Source: Massilia sp. WG5 (GTDB lineage: Bacteria; Pseudomonadota; Gammaproteobacteria; Burkholderiales; Burkholderiaceae_D). Taken from it: a DNA stretch of 64,000 nucleotides. Shown here piece by piece: positions 15,587 to 25,500 of the stretch (position 1 is the first letter of the stretch; each line of letters opens with the position of its first letter). The stretch spans positions 930,001 to 994,000 of the forward strand of contig NZ_CP012640.2 of NCBI RefSeq assembly GCF_001412595.2. Direction: 5' to 3'. The notes under the pieces are model-generated. The model saw only the letters and a list, made by a program, of their open reading frames with translations, did no database searches and was not told where the DNA came from. Both the position numbers and the translations under genes were made by a program.

Positions 15587-15721
15587 TAGCGGATTGTTTC
15601 ATCAGCGCGCCCAGCTGACCGGGTCATCGGTGACGTTCATGTCGGTCCTGGCGCCGCATAATACCGGCGACCCATGCGAGCATTCTTTCGAGCGTCATTC
15701 TGGCCTCGTCAAGGTTTTCGC

Positions 15722-16855
15722 TCAGCTGGCTCGGCTGGCTCGGCAGTCCGGGGCTTTACGACGACCGGGCCGGCGCAAGACCCAGCGTGATGCGAGCAGC
15801 AGAAGCCCTCCGCTCCAGAGCAAGCGCGCGGCCGGTTCGGGCACCGGGCTGAGCAGCGCCCACTCGCACGCGTACTGGATATCGGTTCGGCAAGCCAGGG
15901 ATACGATCTGGCGCTCTTCGTTGATGGCGCTGGCGCCCGTGATCTCCCAGCCATCGGGCTCTACGAGCAGGGTATTCACGTCGACCAGTTTACCGTCGAT
16001 GTAGATGAAGCCGTGGACCGTATCGCCCCGCCCGGTGGTACCGGAGCCGACGATGTCGCCGCGCTCGTTGATCGACAGCGCGGAGGTGACGTCGCCGCCC
16101 AGATTGCCGAGGTCCTGCAATCGGCCATCCTGGTAGACGAAGGCGTGGACGCCGCCCTCGCTCGAAGGGGCCCATTCTCCCACGACCTGGTCGGCATTGT
16201 TGATGTCCCAGGCGATACTGTTGGCGCCGCCGATCTCCAGCGCATGCATGGTGCCCTTGCTGTACTCGAAGGCATGCGGACTATTTGTCACGCCCCCGGC
16301 GTCGAGCACCCTCGAGGCGCCGACTACATGGCCGGCATCGTTGATGCCGTAAGCGTCGCTGCTGTCGCCGCTGAAAGCGCCAAGGTCCGTCATCTTGCCG
16401 TTTGCATACAGGAAAGCACGCGGCTTTAGAGGGTCATTGCCAAAGGATCCCGCCACTTGGCCGCTTGCATTGATGGCGCGACCGATGCTGGGAACGCCGT
16501 CCGGCCCGCCAAGGTCCTGGATCTGGCCATTGTGGAATATCGCGGCGCGCGACTGGCCCGGCCCAAACTGGTGCTCGCCGGTGACCTGGCCCGCGTTGTT
16601 AATGGCGGACGCGAAATCGCCCGGCGTGCCCAGATAGCGAAAAGCTTCCGGCGCGCCCGGCGTCCACACGGTCGCTAAACGATTGTGGTTGGCGTCGAAG
16701 ATGTTGCCGGTTATCTGGCCAAGGTCGTTGACGCCGCCGACATGATCGAAGCGCGGAAGCAAAGTCATCTCGTAGGCCAGATGCTGGGCGTCCGCGGCCG
16801 GGGCCGCGAGCAGCAGCGGCACGATCAGGAGCGTGAACATTGAATGGCGCAACAT
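15722..16855 (-). CDS. HAF-repeat protein with PEP-CTERM sorting signal
   Basis: 377 residues. It has a signal peptide (MLRHSMFTLLIVPLLLAAPAADA), then a string of about seven HAF-type repeats of roughly 45-50 residues, each combining an INxxGQVxG-like turn with an AFxYxxGxMxDLG-like strand (for example GINDAGHVVG and HAFVYQDGRLQDLG). The C-terminus carries the exosortase-recognised tripartite signal: VPEPAARL, a hydrophobic helix GGLLLLASRW and the basic RRPGRR. It should be exported and processed by the exosortase/EpsH system. The ATG at 16855 follows GGGAGCGACC. Its role is unknown; such proteins are associated with exopolysaccharide-producing Gram-negatives. No exosortase gene is in the window. 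Confidence 0.85.
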   Translation of the reverse strand: MLRHSMFTLLIVPLLLAAPAADAQHLAYEMTLLPRFDHVGGVNDLGQITGNIFDANHNRLATVWTPGAPEAFRYLGTPGDFASAINNAGQVTGEHQFGPGQSRAAIFHNGQIQDLGGPDGVPSIGRAINASGQVAGSFGNDPLKPRAFLYANGKMTDLGAFSGDSSDAYGINDAGHVVGASRVLDAGGVTNSPHAFEYSKGTMHALEIGGANSIAWDINNADQVVGEWAPSSEGGVHAFVYQDGRLQDLGNLGGDVTSALSINERGDIVGSGTTGRGDTVHGFIYIDGKLVDVNTLLVEPDGWEITGASAINEERQIVSLACRTDIQYACEWALLSPVPEPAARLLWSGGLLLLASRWVLRRPGRRKAPDCRASRAS

Positions 16856-16938
16856 GGTCGCTCCCTGTCGTCTGATCATTGGCAGCGCTTGTGCAAAACC
16901 TCAAGCCATGCGCAGTCGGCTTTCCCGTATCTCCCAAT

Positions 16939-17272
16939 CTAGCAAATCGCGGAAGTATTGCGAGGTTCATGCGATCTCTTGTCTCGCACGAGCAACTCGA
17001 CATCGCCACGATCCACGCCATTTTGCTGGATTGAAGACATCAGCGTGAGGACAAGTCGATCACACAGCCAGCTAGAGCCAGCCTTCGTGAGTGCGAGGTA
17101 CATGATGTCCGTGACCCAGACTTTGTTTGGCTCGGTCGCATCGAATTTGCGCTGCACATGGTTGGACGCCACGACAGCAGGCGCGCCATCGCTCTTGTAC
17201 TTGCGCTTGGCGCAGCCGGTTCGAGATCGAATTCCTTCGCTGCGCATCAGGCGATCGACCCGGTTGATCCCG
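16939..17272 (-). pseudogene. IS3-family transposase (orfB) remnant
   Basis: The minus strand reads INRVDRLMRSEGIRSRTG, then KPxVVA-like APAVVASNHVQRKFDATEPN and KVWVTDIMY, which is the central part of IS3/IS150 OrfB including the first Asp of the DDE triad (WVTDI). After TDIMYL the homology breaks: the expected RTHEGWL appears in a neighbouring frame and is followed by a stop, and VIDLSSR appears in a third frame. No terminal repeats or orfA are visible. It ends exactly at the guaA terminator. Confidence 0.8.
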
Positions 17273-17276
17273 CAAG

Positions 17277-17303
17277 AAAAAAGCCCCTGAAATCAGGGGC
17301 TTG
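17277..17303 (-). terminator. Rho-independent terminator of guaA
   Basis: The stem AGCCCCTGA/TCAGGGGCT with a 2-base centre is followed on the minus strand by a T run. It lies about 47 bases after the guaA stop and borders the transposase remnant. Confidence 0.9.
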
Positions 17304-17349
17304 GATTAGTTGATTTGCGTGGGCTTGCCAGCTGCTGCCGGGCTGGGAA

Positions 17350-18960
17350 TCATTCCCACTCAATCGTCGCCGGCGGCTTCCCCGAAATATCATAGACAAC
17401 GCGATTCAAGCCGCGAACCTCGTTGATGATGCGATTCGACACCCGTCCCAGCAGGTCGTGCGGCAGATGCGCCCATTGCGCCGTCATGAAGTCCAGGGTC
17501 TGCACCGCGCGCAGCGCCACGACGTACTCGTAGGTGCGCCCGTCGCCCATCACGCCCACCGATTTCACCGGCAGGAACACGGCAAACGCCTGCGACGTCG
17601 CCTCGTACCAGTTCACAGGCGCCTTGCCGGCGTCGATGCCCGGCACCATCGGCGCCACGAACGGCGTATTGCGCAGCTCTTCGATGAAGATCGCATCCGC
17701 TTCACGCAGCAGGTCCGCATACTCGCGCTTCACTTCGCCGAGGATGCGCACGCCCAGGCCCGGACCCGGGAACGGGTGGCGGTAGACCATGTCGTGCGGC
17801 AGGCCCAGGGCCACGCCCAGCTTGCGCACCTCGTCCTTGAACAGTTCGCGCAGCGGCTCCAGCAGCTTCAGGTTCAGGGTTTCCGGCAGGCCGCCCACGT
17901 TGTGGTGGCTCTTGATGGTCTGGCCCTTCTTGCCCTTGCCGGCCGATTCGATCACGTCCGGATAGATCGTGCCCTGCGCCAGCCACTTCGCGCTGGTCAG
18001 CTTCTGCGACTCGGCCTGGAACACCTCGACGAATTCGCGGCCGATGATCTTGCGCTTCTGCTCCGGATCGGTCACGCCGGCCAGGTGGCCCATGAACTGC
18101 TCGGAGGCGTCGATGCGCAGCACCTTCACGCCGAGGTTCTTGGCGAACATGTCCATCACCATCTTGCCCTCGTCCTTGCGCAGAAGGCCGTGGTCGACGA
18201 AGACGCAGGTCAGCTGGTCGCCGATGGCGCGGTGGATCAGGGCCGCGGCCACGCTCGAGTCGACGCCGCCGGACAGGCCGAGGATGACCTCGTCGGTGCC
18301 GACCTGGGCGCGGATCTTCTCGACCGCTTCGCCGATGTAGTCCGGCATGTTCCAGTCGCTCTTGCAGCCGCAGATCTCGTGCACGAAGCGGCCGATGATG
18401 GCTTCGCCCTGGGTCGTGTGGGTGACTTCCGGGTGGAACTGCAGGGCGTAGAAACGGCGCTCTTCGTCGGCCATCGCGGCGACCGGGCAGGAATCCGTCG
18501 AGCCCATCAGCTTGAAGCCTTCCGGCATTTCCAGGACCTTGTCGCCGTGGCTCATCCAGACCTTCAGCATGCCGTGGCCTTCGTCGGTGACGAAGTCGTT
18601 GATACCGTTCAGCAGCCTGGTATGGCCGCGGGCGCGCACTTCGGCGTAACCGAATTCGCGCACCTTGCCGTTCTCGACCTTGCCGCCCAGCTGGGCCGCC
18701 ATGGTCTGCATGCCGTAGCAGATGCCGAGCACCGGCACGCCCAGTTCGAACACGGCCTGTGGCGCGCGCGGCGAGTCGCCCTCGAGGGTCGAGTTGTGGC
18801 TGCCCGACAGGATCACGCCGGAGGCGCCGTAGTTGCGGACGAAATCGTCGCCGATATCGTAGGGATAGACTTCGGAGAACACGCCGGCATCGCGCACGCG
18901 GCGCGCGATCAGCTGGGTAACCTGGGAACCGAAGTCGAGAATGAGGATTTTGGAATGCAT
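17350..18960 (-). CDS. guaA: GMP synthase (glutamine-hydrolysing)
   Basis: 536 residues, full length. It converts XMP to GMP using glutamine and ATP in the cytoplasm. The N-terminal class-I amidotransferase domain has the nucleophile in LGICYGMQ and the His-Glu pair in LQFHPEVTH. The ATP-pyrophosphatase domain has the P-loop LSGGVDSSV (about residue 240). The C-terminal dimerisation domain ends in the family-typical [11 protein letters not shown]. It is downstream of guaB on the same strand but separated by a terminator-like hairpin, so the two are likely only partly co-transcribed. Confidence 0.97.
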   Translation of the reverse strand: MHSKILILDFGSQVTQLIARRVRDAGVFSEVYPYDIGDDFVRNYGASGVILSGSHNSTLEGDSPRAPQAVFELGVPVLGICYGMQTMAAQLGGKVENGKVREFGYAEVRARGHTRLLNGINDFVTDEGHGMLKVWMSHGDKVLEMPEGFKLMGSTDSCPVAAMADEERRFYALQFHPEVTHTTQGEAIIGRFVHEICGCKSDWNMPDYIGEAVEKIRAQVGTDEVILGLSGGVDSSVAAALIHRAIGDQLTCVFVDHGLLRKDEGKMVMDMFAKNLGVKVLRIDASEQFMGHLAGVTDPEQKRKIIGREFVEVFQAESQKLTSAKWLAQGTIYPDVIESAGKGKKGQTIKSHHNVGGLPETLNLKLLEPLRELFKDEVRKLGVALGLPHDMVYRHPFPGPGLGVRILGEVKREYADLLREADAIFIEELRNTPFVAPMVPGIDAGKAPVNWYEATSQAFAVFLPVKSVGVMGDGRTYEYVVALRAVQTLDFMTAQWAHLPHDLLGRVSNRIINEVRGLNRVVYDISGKPPATIEWE

Positions 18961-18982
18961 AGGGTCTTCTGATGGCGAATAC

Positions 18983-19018
18983 AAAAACGCGGCCTTTAGT
19001 ATCAACTGCGGGCCGCGT
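18983..19018 (-). terminator. Hairpin terminator between guaB and guaA
   Basis: On the minus strand ACGCGGCC pairs with GGCCGCGT (8 bp, 16-base loop) and is followed by TTTTT. It begins 12 bases after the guaB stop, suggesting that some guaB transcripts end before guaA. Confidence 0.7.
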
Positions 19019-19030
19019 CTTGGGGATCTT

Positions 19031-20521
<1,491 letters not shown>

Positions 20522-20670
20522 TTATACAGAAACTCCAATAAAACTTCTTCAGGCGGCCAAAAAAAGGCCGGAATGGTCTCGAAACCCATCCATTTGGCGA
20601 AAAACCACGGCGATTGACAGCGCCTGCGAATCATGGCGAAATCAGGTAAGTGATTACGCAAGGAAATACG

Positions 20671-21147
20671 ATGAAACGACAATGGCCGCGCCTGCTGTGC
20701 GCGGGCGCCCTGGCCCTGACCTCCCTCTTCGCCCATGCCCAGTACAGCTGGATCGACGACAAGGGTACGCGCGTGTTCTCGGACCGCCCGCCGCCGCCCG
20801 GCACGCCGCCGGCGCGCATCCTGAAGACACCGCGCGGGCTGGAACCGCGCGAACCGCAGCCCGAGCCGGCAGCGCCGGCCGAGAAACAGGCTGCGCCGGA
20901 CTGGAAGCAGCGCGAGACGGACTACCGGAAGCGCGCCGAGAAACGGAGCAAGGAAGAGGAGGAAGCGCTTGCCGCGAACAAGGCGCGGGCCGCCGAATGC
21001 GATACGGCGCGCGTCGAGCTGGCGCGCTTGAATTCAGGCGCGCGCCTGGTGCGCATCGACAAGAACGGCGAGCACGACTACTTGTCGGACGAGGAACGCG
21101 CGCAGCGCCAGGAAAAGGCGCGCCGCCGGCTGGCGCAATGCCCTTGA
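20671..21147 (+). CDS. DUF4124-domain periplasmic protein
   Basis: 158 residues. A signal peptide (LLCAGALALTSLFAHA) is followed by the DUF4124 core YSWIDDKGTRVFSDRPPPPG (about residues 25-45). The rest is highly charged and rich in Ala/Glu/Arg, probably helical (about 80-130), with two cysteines late in the chain. Function is unknown for the family, which is common in beta- and gammaproteobacteria. The ATG at 20671 follows AAGGAAATACG. A palindromic repeat begins 2 bases after its stop. Confidence 0.85.
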   Translation: MKRQWPRLLCAGALALTSLFAHAQYSWIDDKGTRVFSDRPPPPGTPPARILKTPRGLEPREPQPEPAAPAEKQAAPDWKQRETDYRKRAEKRSKEEEEALAANKARAAECDTARVELARLNSGARLVRIDKNGEHDYLSDEERAQRQEKARRRLAQCP

Positions 21148-21148
21148 T

Positions 21149-21227
21149 GTAGGGTGGCATCCTATGCCCACGCGTGGGCGCCGGCGATGTGCAGACGTCA
21201 CGCGTGGGCACGCGGTGCCCACCCTAC
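21149..21227. repeat. Palindromic intergenic repeat (GTAGGGTGG type)
   Basis: Outer arms GTAGGGTGG and CCACCCTAC bracket inner CCCACGCGTGGGC and CACGCGTGGGCAC motifs, so the whole can fold into a large hairpin. It fills the gap between two convergent genes, starting 2 bases after the DUF4124 stop and containing the stop codon of the RnfH gene. It resembles dispersed repeats of Oxalobacteraceae genomes; the copy number cannot be judged here. Confidence 0.7.
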
Positions 21228-21535
21228 GCGTTCTGCTTCTTCGCCGCGCGCTTGCGCCGCGAATCCTTCGGATCGGCCACCAGCGGCCGGTAGAGTTCGA
21301 TGCGGTCGCGGTCGCGCAGCACCGTGTCCAGCGTCTTCTTCTTGCCGTAGATGCCGACCGGCTGGGTCACCAGGTTGATCTCCGGGAAGCGCGCCAGCAC
21401 GCCGCTGCCTTCGATCGCCTGGCCGATGGTGGCGCCGGGCGCGACGCGCATCGGATGGATGAATTCGTCCTGCGGCGTGGCGTACACGACGTAGACCTGC
21501 AGCGCATCCGCCAACTGAGCCATATCAGACGCCAT
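21224..21535 (-). CDS. rnfH: RnfH/RatB family ubiquitin-like protein
   Basis: 103 residues of the small beta-grasp UPF0125 family: LQVYVVYATPQDEF, a conserved GATIGQAIEGSGVL helix, VGIYGKKKTLDTVLRDRDRIELYRPL and a basic tail. It follows ratA, the usual ratA-ratB pair. I chose ATG 21535, which overlaps the ratA stop by 11 bases; ATG 21523 immediately after that stop is also plausible. The biochemical role is not settled in the family. The stop codon is supplied by the palindromic repeat at 21149-21227. Confidence 0.85.
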   Translation of the reverse strand: MASDMAQLADALQVYVVYATPQDEFIHPMRVAPGATIGQAIEGSGVLARFPEINLVTQPVGIYGKKKTLDTVLRDRDRIELYRPLVADPKDSRRKRAAKKQNA

Positions 21536-21959
21536 ATACCTGCTCGGCACGCTTGCAGAAGGAATCGACCATGGTGTTGGCGATCATGCCGAACACCGGT
21601 CCCACGATCTGTTCCAGGATCACGCTCGAGAACTCGTACTGCATGTCGAAGTCGATCTTGCAGGCGTCGGCGCGCAGGGCCTTGAAGGACCACACCGCTT
21701 CCAGCATCTTGAAAGGTCCGTCGACCAGGTGCATCTTCATCTGGGTCGGACGCTGGTTGTGGTTGGAGGTGGTAAAGCTCTGCTTCACGCCATGGAAGTT
21801 GATTTGCAGGGACGCGGTCAAGTTGTCCTCGGTCCGTTCCAGGAGCTTCACGCCGCTGCACCAGGGAAGAAACTTCGGATAATCTTCAACCTTCGCAACG
21901 AGGTCGAACATTTGCTCGGCGCTATAGCCCAAGAAAACTGATTTGTGCACTACTGCCAT
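21525..21959 (-). CDS. ratA: RatA / COQ10-like START-domain protein
   Basis: 144 residues of the polyketide cyclase/START (SRPBCC) fold: VHKSVFLGYSAEQMFDLVAKVEDYPKFLPWC at the N-terminus (named by its ends), FTTSNHNQRP, LVDGPFKMLEAVWSF and IVGPVFGMIANTMVDSF. Homologues are annotated as ubiquinone-binding COQ10 or as RatA, a ribosome association inhibitor; the sequence does not decide between them. It is divergent from smpB, as in many proteobacteria, and followed by rnfH with overlap. Confidence 0.85.
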   Translation of the reverse strand: MAVVHKSVFLGYSAEQMFDLVAKVEDYPKFLPWCSGVKLLERTEDNLTASLQINFHGVKQSFTTSNHNQRPTQMKMHLVDGPFKMLEAVWSFKALRADACKIDFDMQYEFSSVILEQIVGPVFGMIANTMVDSFCKRAEQVYGV

Positions 21960-22026
21960 TTGTCAGCCGTTTGTTATGATGTTGGATTAACAGTAGTTTA
22001 ACCGACGCGCGCATTTTAGCTATTTC

Positions 22027-22476
22027 ATGAGCATTATTGATAATAAGAAAGCCTTTTTCGACTACTTCATCGAAGACCGCTACGAGGCCGGCCTGGTCCT
22101 GCAAGGCTGGGAAATCAAGGCGATCCGCGAGGGCCGCGTCCAGATCAAGGAAGCCTACGTCGTCGTACGCAACGGCGAGCTGTTCCTGTTCGGCGCCCAC
22201 ATCAGCGCCCTGACCGCCACCTCCGCCTGGAGCCATCCGGAAGCCCTTCGCACCCGCAAGCTGCTGCTGCACAAGGCCGAGATCGAGAAGCTGGTCGGCA
22301 AGGTCGAGCGCTCCGGCTACACCCTGGTGCCGCTGAACCTGCACTTCAAGGGCGGCCGCGTGAAGTGCGAAGTCGGCCTGGCCAAGGGCAAGAAGCAGCA
22401 CGACAAGCGCGACACCGAGCGCGACCGCGACGCCAAGCGCGAGATCGAAAAGGCGATGAAGAACAACCGCCGCTGA
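22027..22476 (+). CDS. smpB: SsrA-binding protein SmpB
   Basis: 149 residues. It binds tmRNA and brings it to stalled ribosomes for trans-translation. The oligonucleotide-binding barrel is marked by [33 protein letters not shown] and [24 protein letters not shown] (each named by its ends). The basic C-terminal tail ([18 protein letters not shown]) inserts in the decoding site. The family length is normal. It is divergent from ratA. Confidence 0.97.
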   Translation: MSIIDNKKAFFDYFIEDRYEAGLVLQGWEIKAIREGRVQIKEAYVVVRNGELFLFGAHISALTATSAWSHPEALRTRKLLLHKAEIEKLVGKVERSGYTLVPLNLHFKGGRVKCEVGLAKGKKQHDKRDTERDRDAKREIEKAMKNNRR

Positions 22477-22593
22477 GCCGCGGACGGGCGCGCGCCGGCC
22501 GGGCCGCCGGCGTGCAGGAATCCCAACATTTCCTGGCCCGGCATGTGTGGATGCACTACACTGGCGATCAAAACATTTTTGACACTGCCGCGC

Positions 22594-25500
22594 ATGCACG
22601 ACCCCGCCAATTCGCCCAGCACCCCTCCGACCGAACCCGGTGTCGTGCCGAGCACGATCGACTTCCCGGTCGTCGGCATCGGCGCTTCGGCCGGCGGATT
22701 GCCGGCGCTGCTGCGCTTCTTCGAGAACATGCCGCGCCATACCGGCATGGCCTACGTGGTCATCCTGCACCTCTCGCCCAAGCACAAGAGCTCGGCCGAC
22801 CAGGTGCTGCAGCGCGCCACCCGCATGCCGGTGCTCCAGGTCCTCAATCCGGTGCAGGTCCGGCCCGACCACGTGTACGTGATCCCGCCCAACCGCCACC
22901 TGACGATGGTCGACAGCTACCTCGGCCTGACCGACCTGGAGCGGCCGCGCGGCAGCCACATCGCGATCGACATCTTCTTCCGTACCCTGGCCGAGGTCCA
23001 CCGCGAGCGCGCGGTGGCGATCGTCATGTCGGGCACCGGTGCCGACGGCGCGGTCGGCCTCACGAGGATCAAGGAACAGGGCGGCCTGACGATCGCGCAG
23101 TCGCCGGCCGACGCCGAGCACGAGGACATGCCGGACGCCGCGATCCGCACCGGCGCGGTCGACTTCGTGCTGCCGGTGGTCGACATGCCGCAGAAGCTGA
23201 TCGAGCTGTGGGAGAACGCGCGCGTCATCGAGATGCCGGCCGTTGGCGACGGCGAGGAGCAGATCGCGCACACGGTGCGTGCGGAGCTTGCGGAACAGGC
23301 GGAGGAAGCGCTGCAGCGGGTGATCTCGCTGCTGCTGAACCGCACCGGCCACGACTTCAAGCAGTACAAGCGCGCCACCGTGCTGCGCCGGATCGAGCGC
23401 CGCATGCAGGTGCGCGGCGTGCACACCCTGCCCGACTACCGCTCCCTGCTCGAGGGCGACGGACGCGAATGCAGCGCGCTGCTCGACGACATGCTGATCG
23501 GCGTGACCAACTTCTTCCGCGACCGCGAAGCCTTCGAAGCCCTCGAGCGCGAGATCATCCCCGAACTGTTCAAGGACAAGGGCCCCCTGGATGAGGTCAG
23601 GGTCTGGACGGCGGCCTGCTCCACCGGCGAGGAAGCCTATTCGCTGGCGATGCTGCTGGCCGACCACGCCGCCGACATGCCCCAGCCGCCGCCCTTCCAG
23701 GTGTTCGCCTCCGACATCGACAGCGGCGCCATCGCCCAGGCCAGGGCCGGCAACTATCCGTCCTCGATCATCACCGACGTCGCGCCCAGCCACCTGCGCC
23801 GCCATTTCACCAAGGACAACGACCGCTACCAGATCCGCAAGCCGATCCGCGACCGCATCCTGTTCGCCGCCCACAACGTGCTGCGCGACCCGCCGTTCTC
23901 GCGCCTCGACCTGGTCTCCTGCCGCAATTTGCTGATCTACCTGAACCGCGAGGTCCAGGCGCGCGTGCTGGAAATGTTCCACTTCGCGCTGAAGCCGGGC
24001 GGCTACCTGTTCCTGGGCGGCTCCGAGTCCGCCGATTCGGTAGCGGACTACTTCGTCCCGGTGGACAAGAAGAACCGCATCTACCGCGCGCGCCAGACCG
24101 CGCGCACGCCGGGCTCGGGCACCCACCTGCCGAGCCATGTCAGCCGCCTGCCGGAATCGATCCAGCGCCCGCCGGTGCGGCGCCAGTTCTCCTACGCCGA
24201 GGTGCACCAGCGCGCGCTGGCGCGGTCGGCCCCGCCCTCGGTGGTGCTCGACAAGGATTTGAACATCGTCCACATGACGCAGCAGGCCGGCCAGTTCCTG
24301 CGCATGGGCGGCGGCGAACCGTCGCGCAACGTGCTGGCGCTGGTGCTGCCGGCGCTGCGCCTCGAACTGCGCGGCGCGCTGTACCAGGTCCAGCACGGCA
24401 GCCCGGCCGTCGAATGCCGCCCGATCCCGGTCGAGATGCACGACCGTGCGCCGGTCATCGGCATGAAGCTGCGCGCCTTCCATGACGACGACAGCGCGGA
24501 AGATTTCGTGCTGGTCCTGTTCGACGAAGCGGCGCCGAATGCCGAGCCGGGGACGGCCGGGGCGCCGCGCGACGACCTGGTCCTGACCCAGCTCGAGGCC
24601 GAGCTGCAGCGCACCAAGGAGCAGCTGCAGGAAACGATCGAGCATTCCGAGATCTCGACCGAGGAGCTGCGCGCCTCGAACGAGGAACTCCAGGCAATCA
24701 ACGAAGAGCTGCGCTCCGCCACCGAGGAACTCGAGACCAGCAAGGAAGAGCTGCAGTCGGTGAACGAGGAGCTCATCACCGTCAACTACGAGCTCAAGGT
24801 GAAGGTCGAGGAGACCGGCAAGGCCAACGACGACCTGAACAACCTGATCGCCTCGACCGACATCGCCACCATCTTCGTCGACAGCATGCTGCGCATCAAG
24901 CGCTTCACGCCGCGCGCGACCGACATCTTCAGCATCATCGCCTCCGACCTCGGGCGCTCGCTGCTGGACCTGACCCACCGGCTCGACTACGAGCAACTGG
25001 CCGACGACGTCAACGCCACCTTCGTGACCCTGCGCCCGGTCGAGCGCGAAGTGCGCAGCGACGACGGCAGCTGGTACATCGTGCGCCTGCTGCCCTACCG
25101 CACCACCGAGGACCGGATCGAAGGCGCGATCCTGACCTTCTTCGACATCAGCGCACGGCGCCAGGCCGAGGAGCTGGCGCGCGCCAGCGAGGCGCGCATG
25201 CGCATGGTGGCTGAAAGCGCCAGCGACTACGCCATCATCACGATGGATGCCGAGGGCCGCGCCACCAGCTGGAACCGGGGCGCCGAACGGATGTTCGGCC
25301 ACACCGAGACGGAAATGCTGGGCCAGACGCTGGAGCGCCTGTTCACGCCGGAAGACCTGGCGGCCGGTGCGCGCGAGCAGGAGATGGAGCGCGCGCGGAA
25401 AGACGGTCGCGCCGAGGACGAGCGCTGGCACCTGCGCAAGGACGGCAGCCGCTTCTACGCCAGCGGCGTCACCAGCCCGCTCGGCGCGAACGCGGAATAC

